The notes under the pieces: generated by a model | Database searches by the model: none | Seen by the model: the letters and a program-made list of their open reading frames with translations, nothing else | What the model was told of the DNA's origin: nothing | Program-made: the position numbers and the translations under genes | Source of the DNA: Streptomyces sp. NRRL S-118 | GTDB lineage: Bacteria; Actinomycetota; Actinomycetes; Streptomycetales; Streptomycetaceae | Assembly: GCF_000716335.1 (NCBI RefSeq) | Contig: NZ_KL591018.1 | Location: forward strand, 29,690 to 93,689 | DNA length: 64,000 nucleotides | Direction: 5' to 3' | Shown: positions 47,386 to 56,504 of the stretch, piece by piece | Layout: each line of letters starts with the position of its first letter | Numbering within the stretch: position 1 is the stretch's first letter

Positions 47386-47952
47386 ATGGGTGAACAAAGC
47401 CCCCTTGGTCACGGAGAGGCGTGGCTCGGCGTCGCCGAATGCTTCCTCGCCTCTTCCGCGCTGCTCGCACGCTGCCGGGTCCACTCGCCGAAGGAACGGC
47501 TGGGCCTGCGCCTCCACTTCGCCGACGACACCTCGGCCCCGGTGTACCGGGAGACCCGCCTCGGCAGTGGCCTGGCGAGAGACCCGTGCACCCTGGTGGT
47601 CGCCTTCCGGCTGCGCCTGGTCGGCGGGCCCGGCCACGCCGTCTTCCGAAAGGAAAGCCTGCTGAACACTCCGCTGTTCGTCGGCTTTCCGGGTTTCACG
47701 TCCAAGCTGTGGCTGGCCCACGACGAGCGCGACCGCTACCGCGGTGTGTACGAGTGGGACGGCCCGGAACGCGCCGAGCACTATGCGCGCTGCCTGTGGC
47801 GGGTGCTGGCGCTGGTCAGTGTGCCGGGGTCGATCCGTTACGCCGTACTGCCCGGACTGCGCCGCGACGAGTTCCTCACCGACCCGGGGCGCGCCGGGGG
47901 CCTGGGGCCGGACGGCACCGAGGCGTGGTGGCGCGTCCAGGACACGACATGA
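47386..47952 (+). CDS. uncharacterised protein coupled to a flavin monooxygenase
   Basis: A 188-residue soluble protein that I do not recognise. It has a basic/aromatic core: VYRETRLGSGLARDPCTLVVAFRLR, NTPLFVGFPGFTSKLWLAHD, YRGVYEWDGPERAEHYARCLW and a C-terminal SIRYAVLPGLRRDEF. The YEWDGPERAEHYA segment recalls small ferredoxin-like monooxygenase or lipid-binding domains, but this is weak. Start follows GGGAGGAGG. Its stop overlaps the next start by ATGA, so the two proteins probably act together. Confidence 0.75.
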   Translation: MGEQSPLGHGEAWLGVAECFLASSALLARCRVHSPKERLGLRLHFADDTSAPVYRETRLGSGLARDPCTLVVAFRLRLVGGPGHAVFRKESLLNTPLFVGFPGFTSKLWLAHDERDRYRGVYEWDGPERAEHYARCLWRVLALVSVPGSIRYAVLPGLRRDEFLTDPGRAGGLGPDGTEAWWRVQDTT

Positions 47953-49535
47953 CGGGGGCGGTGGACGTCCTCGTGGTCGGGGCCGGCCCGACCGGCCTCA
48001 CCTTGGCGCTCCAGGCCCGTGACCACGGCGCGCACGTGCGCGTCGTCGAGCGGCGCCCCGAGGCGTTCCGGCCCTCCCGCGCACTCATCCTGCACCCCCG
48101 CACCCTGGAGGGGCTGCGTCCGCTCGGCGTCACGGACGCCCTGCTGGGGCTCGCGGACACCGCCCCGACGGCACGTCTCCATCTCGGCCCGCGCGTCGTG
48201 AGGGCCGGGCTGGGGGACCTCGCGCTCCCGGACACGGCCTTCCCGTACCTGTCACTGATCCGGCAGGCGGACGTCGAGAGGGTGCTGGCCACCGCCCTCG
48301 CCGACCGCGGGGTGGAGGTGGAGCGGGGAACCGAACTGCTCGCCGTGCGTGACGGCAGGCACGGCGCGGACGCGGTACTGCGCTCCGGGGCGGGCACGGA
48401 GATGATCCGCTGTCCCTACGTCGCGGGCTGCGACGGCCCGGTCAGCACCGTGCGGGCCTGCGCCGGCATCGGGTGGCACGGCAGGCCCTACGCCGTGGAG
48501 GCGGTCCTCGCCGACATCGACCTCAGCCGGGCCCCCGGCTGCGGCGGAGCCGAAGCCTTCGCGGGGCGCCGAGGACTGCTGCTCCTCTTCCCCCTCGGGG
48601 AACGGGCCGCCTGGCGACTGCTGGCCACGCGGGCGTCCGGCGGAGCTCACGGGGCGGCCTTCGGCCAGCCCGGCCCGGCGGTTCCTCGCACGGAGCTGCA
48701 ACGACTCCTGACCGACGTCGGTCTGGACGCAACGATCGAGCGGCTCGCGTGGTCCGCCCGGGTGCCGCTGCAGTACCGCCTGGCCCGGAGGTTCCGCCGG
48801 GGGCGGCTCTTCCTCCTGGGGGACGCGGCTCACAACTATTCACCCGCCACCGGCCAGGGTATGAACGCGGGCATCCAGGACGCGGTGAACCTGGGCTGGA
48901 AGCTCGGTTTCGCGGTGCGCGCTTGCGACGGCGAACCGGCGGATGAACTCGGCGCCGAAGTGCTGCTCGACTCCTACGACAGGGAACGCAGACCGGTTGC
49001 CCACCGGCGCCTGCTCCTGACGCACGCGGCGTTCTGGGCCGAGGCGTCTACCGGACGCGTCCCGTCGTGGCTGCGTGCGGTCGCGGCTCCTATCGGCGCG
49101 CCCGCCGTGCCTGTCCTCCTGGATCGACGACGGCTGGTCGCCGAAGGCATCCGTGTCATCTCCCAGCTGCGGGTGAGCTACCGCAACAGCCCCCTGTCGG
49201 TGGAGGGGACACCGCGCCTCCGCGGTGCTCCTCGCCCGGGAGACCGCCTGCCGGACGCGACCGTCAGTGCCGGGGGGCCTGCGCAGCGGCTGCACCACCT
49301 ACTGGCCCGTCCTGGTGTGCACCTGCTCCTGCAGCGGGACGCCGATCCGCTGCCGGACGCGACGTCCGGACCGGACGTCGACGTCCTTCGCTTGATGAAC
49401 AGCCCGGGGCAGGGGCTGATGGCCGTGCGCCCGGACGGTCATGTCGGCTTCACCTGCGGGGCTACGGACGCGGCCGGGCTGAACGGCTGGCTGGCTCTGA
49501 TCGGCGCAGCGGCGTTGTCAGCGAGTCGCCTTTGA
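47949..49535 (+). CDS. FAD-dependent aromatic monooxygenase (group A hydroxylase)
   Basis: A 528-residue flavoprotein. FAD-binding VLVVGAGPTGLTLALQARDHGA (residues about 7-28), the middle CDGPVSTVRACAGI, the second FAD motif GRLFLLGDAAHNYSPATGQGMNAGIQDAVNLGWKL (about 294-328), and a C-terminal thioredoxin-like tail (about 400-520). It resembles PheA/MhpA/tetracycline hydroxylases that oxidise phenols or polyketides. An oxygen-using enzyme is out of step with its fermentative neighbours. Confidence 0.88.
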   Translation: MTGAVDVLVVGAGPTGLTLALQARDHGAHVRVVERRPEAFRPSRALILHPRTLEGLRPLGVTDALLGLADTAPTARLHLGPRVVRAGLGDLALPDTAFPYLSLIRQADVERVLATALADRGVEVERGTELLAVRDGRHGADAVLRSGAGTEMIRCPYVAGCDGPVSTVRACAGIGWHGRPYAVEAVLADIDLSRAPGCGGAEAFAGRRGLLLLFPLGERAAWRLLATRASGGAHGAAFGQPGPAVPRTELQRLLTDVGLDATIERLAWSARVPLQYRLARRFRRGRLFLLGDAAHNYSPATGQGMNAGIQDAVNLGWKLGFAVRACDGEPADELGAEVLLDSYDRERRPVAHRRLLLTHAAFWAEASTGRVPSWLRAVAAPIGAPAVPVLLDRRRLVAEGIRVISQLRVSYRNSPLSVEGTPRLRGAPRPGDRLPDATVSAGGPAQRLHHLLARPGVHLLLQRDADPLPDATSGPDVDVLRLMNSPGQGLMAVRPDGHVGFTCGATDAAGLNGWLALIGAAALSASRL

Positions 49536-49746
49536 CCGCCGGGCGCACTCGGAGGTCGTCCTGTCCGGGCGTTTCACCCAGGCATGCGATGTCCGGTGCC
49601 GGTGGTTGCGCCGGTGAGATGCAGCAGGGCCATGTCCTCCGGCGAGGTCGCGGGACGGGCGACCCTCCCGACGCCGATCCCTGCCTCCCTGGTGACCCCG
49701 CTCCCGCGGGCCGCCCACACGGGCCGAGCCGGCTCAGCGCCCGACA

Positions 49747-50775
49747 TCACTCTCGGTGGAGCACGACCTTCAGGGCGCCGGTCTCGGTGCCCTGGGAGAA
49801 GACCTCGTACGCCTCCTCCATTCGCCCCAGACCCATGGAGTGGGTGACGAGCTCCGAGACGGGCAGGCGCCCGGCCGCCATCAGGTCGAGCAGCCAGGGT
49901 GTGGAGGATGTGTCGACCTGGCCGGTGCTGATGGTGAGGTTCGTACGCCACAAGGACTCGAGATGCAGCGAGGCCGGTTTGCCATGCATGCCGATGTTGG
50001 CGATGTGCCCGCCCGGGCGCACGATGCGAGTGCACAGGACGAAGCTGTCCGGATCACCGGCGGCCTCGATGGCGACTTCGGCACCGGGCCCCTCGGCCAG
50101 GTCGGCGATCAGTCGTCCGGGGAGCTCCGCGGAGTCCGCCCCGAGCCGGATGGCGGCCTCCAGCCGGGAAGGGGACCTGTCCACGGCGATGATCCTGCGC
50201 GGTGAGTAGATCCGCGCGATGATGACCGCGGCGAGCCCCACGGGGCCGGCGCCCACGACGACGACAGTGTCGCCGGGGGCCACGTGCCCGTTGCGGACGC
50301 CGACCTCGTAGGCGGTGGGGAGAACCTCGGCGAACAGGACGGCGTCATCACGCGCCAGCGTGGCGGGCCACCGCCAGGTGGAATGATCGGCGAAGGGCAC
50401 GCGTACGAGCTCGGCCTGGGTACCGTTGGCCAGGCTCCCGAGGATCCACCCGCCGCCACCGCGACACTGCCCGTACATGCTGTCCCTGCAGAACTCACAG
50501 CTTCCGCACGCCGAGACGGACGACACGATCACCCTGTCGCCCGGGGTGACGGAGTGAACCTCGCTGCCGACGTCCATCACCTCGCCGACGGCCTCGTGGC
50601 CCAGGACCGTCCCGGCCCTCACCTCCGGCAGGTCGCCTTGCCGGATGTGCAGATCGGTGCCGCAGACGGTCGTCGCGTCGACGCGCACGATCGCATCGGT
50701 CGGCGCCTCGATCCCCGGATCGGTGAACGTGTCCCAGGAAATTCTCCCCGGTCCGTGGTACACGAGTGCACGCAT
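49747..50775 (-). CDS. zinc-dependent alcohol dehydrogenase, paralogue
   Basis: A 342-residue enzyme. Zinc ligands in TVCGTDLHIRQGD and GHEAVGEVMDVGS, structural zinc CGSCEFCRDSMYGQC, cofactor fold VVVVGAGPVGLAAVIIAR. It shares the ISWDTF.DPGI and CRGGGGWILG..NGTQAE segments with the enzyme at 45032, so the two probably arose by duplication. No exact operator-like site was seen upstream. Confidence 0.92.
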   Translation of the reverse strand: MRALVYHGPGRISWDTFTDPGIEAPTDAIVRVDATTVCGTDLHIRQGDLPEVRAGTVLGHEAVGEVMDVGSEVHSVTPGDRVIVSSVSACGSCEFCRDSMYGQCRGGGGWILGSLANGTQAELVRVPFADHSTWRWPATLARDDAVLFAEVLPTAYEVGVRNGHVAPGDTVVVVGAGPVGLAAVIIARIYSPRRIIAVDRSPSRLEAAIRLGADSAELPGRLIADLAEGPGAEVAIEAAGDPDSFVLCTRIVRPGGHIANIGMHGKPASLHLESLWRTNLTISTGQVDTSSTPWLLDLMAAGRLPVSELVTHSMGLGRMEEAYEVFSQGTETGALKVVLHRE

Positions 50776-51069
50776 GGCCACCCACTTCCTGACTGCCCGG
50801 GCCACCTCCCCTCCACCGTCACTCCCGCCGGAAGTCCGGGCAACCGGGGACGGAGGGGGCCTGCGCGGGCGTCCGCGCAGACGCACGGGACCGGAACATG
50901 GTGGAAGAGGCGTCCGGCGCTTGGTCCCATGGGAAGAGCGGGCGCGTATGACGGCGACCTCGGGACCGCCTCCCCCGACCGGCGCCCGGCCGACGGTCGC
51001 CATGCGCGAAGGCACGGCGCCGCCTCCGGCAGCCGGATCGGGCGAACCGTTCCCCCGGCGACCGTCCCG

Positions 51070-52659
51070 TCACCCGCGCGGGACCGGCATCGCCTGGACG
51101 CGTCGGAAGACAGGGGCCTGGCTGTCGTCGTACGGGCGGATGGCCGCCAGCGCTCGAGCGACCGCGGACTCCAGGGACCCGCTCGTGTCGATACCGACGG
51201 CCTCGGGCCACGGAGGCTCCTTCGCCGCCATGGCGGCGGCCACCAGCGGATCGGCGTCCGAGGCACCGTGGGCTCGGCCGGCCAGACGGGCCGCGGACAA
51301 CTCATCCGGCACCTGGCAGTGCAGGGCCACCAGGTCGGCGTGGGTGCGTGCGGCCATGCTCACTGCGGCTTCGCGTTGTTCCGCACTGGACCAGGTGGCG
51401 TCCACGACGACGGATTCCCCCCGGGAGAGCAGCGCGGACGCGCGGTCGAGCAGGGCCCGGTACGTCCTGTCGGTCCACGCAGGCGTGTACAGACCCTCAC
51501 CGTAACCGGCGGCTGCCGGCTGATCGGGCGGGATGCCCGCCAGCTCCTTGCGGAGGCGGTCGCTGCTGAGCAGCGTGACGCCCAGGCGATCCGCGAGCGC
51601 GCCGGACAGCGTGGACTTTCCGCTGCCCGGGAGCCCGCCGACGAGCGTGAGACCGACGGCAGAGGCCCGCAGGTGCCGCACGGTGGCCCGGATGAGCCTG
51701 CCCGCCCGCGTCCCCGGCGCCCCCTGGCGAGCTTGGATGAGGGAGACCTTGGCGCGGACGAACGCCCGGTAGGCGACGTAGTGGTGCCGGAGTGAGGGCG
51801 GTGCGGGGTCGCCGGAGTACTCGCTGTACGCGGCGAGGAAGAACGCCGCCGCCCCGGGGGCGCCGAGTTGCTCCAGATCCATGGCCAGGAAGGCGGCGTC
51901 GTCCAGGCCGTCCACGTAACGAAGGCTGTCGTCGAACTCCAGGCAGTCAAGGACACGCGGACCGTCGTCGAGGGAGAAGATGTCCTCGGCGAGGAGATCT
52001 CCGTGACCGTCCACCACTCGCCCCTCTGCGACACGCGAATCGAACAGTGGCCCGCGGCCGGCCAGGTAGCGCCGCACCAGGTGCTCGGTCTCCTCCACCC
52101 CGTCGGGCACCGGACCTCCCTCGGCCATGGCCCTCACTTGGGCGAAGCTCGCTTCCCAGCGCGACGAGAGCGCATCACGCGACCCTTGGGCGTCCACTTC
52201 CCGGCGGCGGGGAGCACGCGCATGATGGGCGGCGAGCAGGCGGGCGACCGCTCGCAGGGCGTCGTCGACAGGCGCCTCTTCCCGTACGAGCCGGGCCAGC
52301 CGGCGCTCCTCCGGCATGCGGCGCATCACCACAACGGGTTCGGGTACGTGCGAGTCCGGCGCCCGAAAGTCCCCGACGCCCAGGTAGACGTCGGGTGCGA
52401 AACGGCGGTTGAGTGCGATCTCCCGCTCACACGCGGTACGCCGGGCGGCCACCGTGGTGTAGTCCACGAACCCGAGCTCGACCGGCTTTTTCACCTTGTA
52501 CGCGCGGTCGCCGACGAAGAGCACCACGGCGGTATGGGTCTCCCGCACCTCCGCGCGCGGCAGCGGCGCAGCGCCGCGAGCGGAACCGGCCCGGAGGGCG
52601 GAAGCGCCGGCCGGCCGTGCGGTCTCCGCCGGCTCGCCCCGGTGGCCGGGCTCACTCAT
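51070..52659 (-). CDS. phosphotransferase-like plus P-loop kinase fusion, Rv2004c-like
   Basis: A 529-residue protein. The N-terminal half (about 30-310) is aminoglycoside-phosphotransferase-like: YKVKKPVELGFVDYTT, CEREIALNRRFAPDVYLGV, the catalytic HGDLLAEDIF and CLEFDDSLRYVDGLDD. The C-terminal half is a small kinase with Walker A GLPGSGKST (Lys 348) and LLSSDRLRKELAG, YTPAWTDRTYRALLDRA. The same two-part layout occurs in Rv2004c of the DosR regulon, of unknown substrate. The ATG lies inside the end of the mini-USP gene (8-base overlap), so the two are coupled. Confidence 0.88.
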   Translation of the reverse strand: MSEPGHRGEPAETARPAGASALRAGSARGAAPLPRAEVRETHTAVVLFVGDRAYKVKKPVELGFVDYTTVAARRTACEREIALNRRFAPDVYLGVGDFRAPDSHVPEPVVVMRRMPEERRLARLVREEAPVDDALRAVARLLAAHHARAPRRREVDAQGSRDALSSRWEASFAQVRAMAEGGPVPDGVEETEHLVRRYLAGRGPLFDSRVAEGRVVDGHGDLLAEDIFSLDDGPRVLDCLEFDDSLRYVDGLDDAAFLAMDLEQLGAPGAAAFFLAAYSEYSGDPAPPSLRHHYVAYRAFVRAKVSLIQARQGAPGTRAGRLIRATVRHLRASAVGLTLVGGLPGSGKSTLSGALADRLGVTLLSSDRLRKELAGIPPDQPAAAGYGEGLYTPAWTDRTYRALLDRASALLSRGESVVVDATWSSAEQREAAVSMAARTHADLVALHCQVPDELSAARLAGRAHGASDADPLVAAAMAAKEPPWPEAVGIDTSGSLESAVARALAAIRPYDDSQAPVFRRVQAMPVPRG

Positions 52660-52927
52660 GGGGGACGACGGCGACGGGGCGGCGTGCATGGTGAACGGCC
52701 GCTCGGGCCACGGGCCCCGGGCGCGCTCCCGGGACCGGATGGTGCTTGCGTCGACCGACGACCAGCAACTCGGCCTCAGCCGGGCCGCTCGCCGGTTCCG
52801 GCACCAGCAGAGCCCATGCGTGCGGACCCAGCGTGAGGTCGCGCGGCTCGGCTTCGGCCGCCGCCCGATGAGCGGCGGCAAGGCTCTCCGGTGAACCGTC
52901 GAGGCCCACGGCGAGCACTCGTTCCAT
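52652..52927 (-). pseudogene. internally deleted USP gene (91 codons)
   Basis: The frame joins the first 38 residues of a USP (VLAVGLDGSPESLAAAHRAAAE) straight to the last 45 of a second USP domain (ELLVVGRRKHHPVPGARPG.VARAAVHHARRPVAVVPHE). The whole middle, including the first nucleotide loop, is missing. It stays open and coupled to the kinase gene, so it may survive as a translational leader. Whether the product folds is doubtful. Confidence 0.7.
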
Positions 52928-53184
52928 GGCGACCGTCTCCGTTTCGTACGAACCTGGCAAGGCGGTGAGGGCAAACCGTCCGGACTGCTGTCGGCCTCGT
53001 GTGTCGGCGGCCGTGGAGGAACCGCCGAAGGCCGGTCGGGCGAGAGCCGCGGCGTCCGCATCGGCGCGTCGGGCACGAACCTCTCCATCGAGGAGTACCT
53101 CAGATGTCGTTGCGGCGCATGCGGTCCCCGGCCTGGCGACGCTCATGCAGGGGGCAAGGCCGGGATGCCGAGGAGGTGGGAGCG

Positions 53185-53877
53185 GTGGCGGTTCCCCTGG
53201 TCGCCGGTCCAGACGGTTCCGGGGCGTGCCTGGAGGCGGTGGACTGGGCTGTGGACGAGGCGTAACGGCATGGGGGTACCCATCCGGCTCTTGCATGCGG
53301 TGGAAGTGGATCACGGGGGTTCCGACCCGCTCTCCGTGGCCCTCCACCGGGCACGGAGACGAGCACCGGCGGTGCGGCTGTCGGGCGCGGCGGTGCACGA
53401 GGACGCTGCGACCGCGCTGGTCGGAGCCGGTCGCAACGCTTTCGCGCTCGTGCTCGGTTCCAGCGGGCTCGGAGACCTCGCCGGGCTGCTCCTCGGCTCG
53501 GTCAGTCTGGCGGTGGCCGCCCGCGCCGACTGCCCGGTCGTCGTGGTGCGTGGCGGATCGGAGCACCGGCAGGGCCGGTACGGCAGTGTCGGCGTCGAGG
53601 ACGGGCGAGGGCAGCGGCACGGCGGTGCGGTTCGCGTTCAGCGAGGCGCAGGCGCGGCACTTTCGCCTGGTGGCGGTGCACGCCTGGAGCGTCCCCGTCG
53701 CCAATCCCGGCCCCTGGCCTGTCCGGGTACGCCCTCCAGGCCCTCCGGCGCCCACCCGAAGAGGCCCTGCCACCGCCGTGGGGAGCCCGCCCCCGGCCCC
53801 GCCGACGACGCCGGCGCGGCCCGCTCACGCCCGGACGGGCGCATGCTGCTGGAAGGCTGCTCCGCGCGCACGCGCGA
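53185..53877 (+). pseudogene. frameshifted USP pseudogene
   Basis: Segments of a USP are spread over frames. VAVPLVAGPDGSGACLEAVDWAVDEA ends at TAA 53263-53265. The next frame gives MGVPIRLLHAVEVDHGG and LVLGSSGLGDLAGLLLGSVSLAVAARADCPVVVVRGG. A third gives GTAVRFAFSEAQARHFRLVAVHAWSVPVA. The C-terminal VVPH end is missing. AGGAGGTG still precedes the original start. The reading frame is broken by at least two shifts, so no functional USP is made. Confidence 0.85.
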
Positions 53878-54876
53878 TCACTCGACCTCGAGCACGTCAC
53901 CGACCGGCCTGCGCGGTGTCGTCGGTACCTCCGGCCCGTAGCCCAGCCGGATCACCATCTGCGGATGGCCCCCGTAGGACACGGGATCACGAAGCGCCCA
54001 CCGCAGCTCGGGCCACTCCAGGGCCTGGGAGCTCAGCGTGGTGGCCAGGCCGTCCAGCGTGGCCTGCAACAGGACCCGTTCCATCGCCTGTCCGGCGATC
54101 AGCCAGTCAGCCGGGCCGTCGTCGTGCGTTTCGAGCACGGCGAGACACGGCGAGCGTTCGAACACGGCCGAAGCCCGAGCGTCGGGGCGGCTCCCGGAAC
54201 CGAGGGGGCCCGCGAAGTCGCGGACCGGTGCCCGCCCGTCGTACCGGCGCGGCCCGAAGGCGTACGCGGGGACGCCGTCGGGCCGGCTTTCCTCCGCTCC
54301 CCGGCCCACCGTCCAGCGGGCGATCTCCTCCCGCACGGCGGGCGCGAGCGCCTCCGCCGCCTCGGCGGACCCGATCAGGTCCAGCACCGTGTCCAAGTGC
54401 CAGGCGCCGGGGAACGACAGATGCGCGCCCTCCGCCCGGGCGGCGCCGCTCAGCCCGTCGCGCAGTTCCGGCGCCACGGGCTCGTCGGTGAAGGGCTCCC
54501 GATTGGTCCGGCGCCGGCTGATCGCCGGGTACAACAGATCGAGGGCCTCCTCCTCGACGGGCCGTACGAAGGTGAGCTCGGCCAGCATCCGGGCGTCGGA
54601 GCGGTCGGGCAAGAGCCGTACGCGGGCCTCCCAGCCGGCATGCGCCGCGGCCACGCGCGCGTTGAACAGGGCCGCCCCGCAGCCGAGGTGGAGGCCGCGA
54701 CCCGCCGGGTCGGAGTGTGGCATGGAGCGTGCGGGGTCCCTGCGGAGCAGCAGTCTTCCGGTGTCCGGCGTCCAGCGGAACCTCCACGGCTGCGCGTTGT
54801 GCATCGAAGGGGCCAGTACGGCGTCGCCGACCCACGATGTGACGGTCGCGGTGTCCGGCGTCCGAGTGGTGATCAT
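53878..54876 (-). CDS. nitroreductase-fold protein of the Acg (Rv2032) type
   Basis: A 332-residue duplicated nitroreductase fold: APSMHNAQPWRFRWTPDTGRLLLRRDP at the N-terminus, LHLGCGAALFNARVAAAHAGW, ISRRRTNREPFTDEPV, and in the second half DWLIAGQAMERVLLQATLDGLATTLSSQ. Length equals that of M. tuberculosis Acg, a DosR-controlled protein that binds FMN yet shows no nitroreductase activity. It probably stores or sequesters flavin in dormant cells. Coupled by ATGA to the truncated USP upstream. Confidence 0.9.
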   Translation of the reverse strand: MITTRTPDTATVTSWVGDAVLAPSMHNAQPWRFRWTPDTGRLLLRRDPARSMPHSDPAGRGLHLGCGAALFNARVAAAHAGWEARVRLLPDRSDARMLAELTFVRPVEEEALDLLYPAISRRRTNREPFTDEPVAPELRDGLSGAARAEGAHLSFPGAWHLDTVLDLIGSAEAAEALAPAVREEIARWTVGRGAEESRPDGVPAYAFGPRRYDGRAPVRDFAGPLGSGSRPDARASAVFERSPCLAVLETHDDGPADWLIAGQAMERVLLQATLDGLATTLSSQALEWPELRWALRDPVSYGGHPQMVIRLGYGPEVPTTPRRPVGDVLEVE

Positions 54877-55436
54877 GAGCAACTCCTCGGGCGGGTCGGG
54901 CCGAAGGGGACGGTCGGGGCGTGCGGAACGACGGCGACCGGCGTGGCCGCGTGGTGCAGCACGGCGTGTGCCACCGGGCCGACGCGGGGGACTGCGGGAG
55001 CCGCGCGCGAACGGCGACCGAAGACCAGGAGACCCGGGTCCGCGGCGGCGTCCACCAACCGGGAGCCCGGTGGAACCACTACGGGCTCCGCGCGGACGCG
55101 TACGGCAGGCAATCGCTTCCGCCGGGCGGCCGTCAGCTCCCCGGCCGTGCCCGCACCCACCTCGTGGACCAGCCCCGGGTCCAGGACCTCCGCCCGGCCG
55201 TACTCCACGGGCGCGTGCCAGGCGTGCACCACCCGCCGGACGCTCTCCCGCAAGGCCGCCTCGCGGAACGCGAACTCCGGCAGCGGCCGGGCGGTACGGC
55301 CCGGAGCCGGCCCGACGGCCACCTCGCCGGGGCGCCCCTGCTCGGCAGTGGCGGTGTTCCGCACGAACACCACGGGGTGGCGTGCCGTGCCCACGACGGA
55401 CAGACCGACCACCCCCTCGGTGATGCCCGCGGTCAT
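54873..55436 (-). CDS. truncated universal stress protein, second domain only
   Basis: A 187-residue frame. Its first 25 residues ([19 protein letters not shown]) correspond to the end of a first USP domain, after which a complete second domain follows ([23 protein letters not shown] to [19 protein letters not shown]). The first nucleotide loop is lost. The C-terminus runs on 15 residues past the normal end to overlap the nitroreductase start. It is still open and coupled at both ends, so it could be a working single-domain USP or a relic kept for coupling. Confidence 0.7.
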   Translation of the reverse strand: MTAGITEGVVGLSVVGTARHPVVFVRNTATAEQGRPGEVAVGPAPGRTARPLPEFAFREAALRESVRRVVHAWHAPVEYGRAEVLDPGLVHEVGAGTAGELTAARRKRLPAVRVRAEPVVVPPGSRLVDAAADPGLLVFGRRSRAAPAVPRVGPVAHAVLHHAATPVAVVPHAPTVPFGPTRPRSCS

Positions 55437-56089
55437 GGCGATCGCTCCTCGGCGGGCTCGGCGCCGCCCATGTCGAGCCGGAAGGGCGGATAGACATCCG
55501 TCATGAGAGCCGCGTACGCGGCGACACGGAGCACCCAGCGATTGAGGCCCATGATCAGGTCGAACAGATCCCTGGGGTAACGCTCACGGAACGCCAGGAC
55601 GACCGCTGCGATGAGCGCCAGAACGGCGATGAGCCCGCCGGACCACAGCCCGACGCGGACGCCGCCCAGGAAGAAGCCGATCACGACGTAATGCGGGATC
55701 GCGAGCAGCCACCACTTCACCAGCACGAGTCCGCGAGACAGCCGGTCGGGGTACGCGATGGTCAGCCGTGCCGGGTAGTCCGGGGCGTCCGCCAGCGAGA
55801 AGGGCGGGTAGCGATCGGTGGCCAGCGCCCCGTACGCGTAGTACGACACGCGCCAGGTCCAGCGGAGCACACCGACGTTGAACTCGAACAGCGGCCGCGG
55901 GTAACGCTCGGTGAACAGGATCGCGAAAAGGGCTATGACGAAGGTCAGGCAGAACGCGATCCATAGGAGAAGCAGCACGATGTAGTGGGGGATCGCCAAG
56001 ACCCACTTCACCAGCCACAGCCACCGCGACAACGGCCGGTCGAGCCGGGCTTCCACCTGCACCGGGGAGGAGAGCGCGAGAGTCGTCAT
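55433..56089 (-). CDS. DUF4389 membrane protein
   Basis: A 218-residue protein made of two similar halves, each with a hydrophobic hairpin and a conserved RYPR.LF....G..RW..RV..Y motif: [39 protein letters not shown] and [37 protein letters not shown]. The double DUF4389 layout is common next to USPs in actinobacteria; function unknown. First gene of a three-gene coupled operon with the truncated USP and the Acg-type protein. Confidence 0.88.
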   Translation of the reverse strand: MTTLALSSPVQVEARLDRPLSRWLWLVKWVLAIPHYIVLLLLWIAFCLTFVIALFAILFTERYPRPLFEFNVGVLRWTWRVSYYAYGALATDRYPPFSLADAPDYPARLTIAYPDRLSRGLVLVKWWLLAIPHYVVIGFFLGGVRVGLWSGGLIAVLALIAAVVLAFRERYPRDLFDLIMGLNRWVLRVAAYAALMTDVYPPFRLDMGGAEPAEERSP

Positions 56090-56095
56090 GTCCAT

Positions 56096-56504
56096 CACTT
56101 CTTGAGAACCTGGCCGCCCTGCCTGCCGATCATGGGGAGGCGGCACATCCGTGTACACCGGCCCCTGACGAGGGAGGCACGCATGCCTGAGCACCCACGT
56201 CCGGAAGCTGTCCTCACCACCAGTGTCGTTGTTGCCGCCCGGCTGCGACAGGGCCGACCGGCCCACTCCACCACGCAAGGCGACGACCGCGGTCCCGAGC
56301 TCGCAGTGCGTGGGTGAACGGCACGGCAGTCGTCATGACCCGGCCCTCCCGCATGAGTGCTCACCTCCAGCGTGCGCCGGGGACGGCGAGGGCCCGCGGG
56401 CCGGGCGGGCACTCTTGGGGTCCGACCGGCCCTGCACACGGCGGTTCACGCGCGCGACCCTGAGAACAAGCCCGTACGACCCTGCGAGAAAGGCGGTGGG
56501 GACG
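56096..56504. promoter_or_regulatory. divergent promoter region of the DUF4389 operon and a USP gene
   Basis: Holds an exact site (56251-56264) and two one-mismatch sites, GGGCC-CGCG-GGCCG (56390-56403) and GGTCC-GACC-GGCCC (56419-56432). The last ends 72 bases before the USP ATG. No gene was recognised. Confidence 0.6.
56251..56264. promoter_or_regulatory. operator-like palindrome of the DUF4389 operon
   Basis: GGGCC-GACC-GGCCC, exact, 161 bases before the DUF4389 start on the minus strand. Confidence 0.6.

Noticed and set aside
43967..47470. Minus-strand open frame of 1167 codons
   Set aside because: It runs antisense through a permease, an alcohol dehydrogenase and a USP; no domain is visible except the MBL remnant, which is in a separate short frame.
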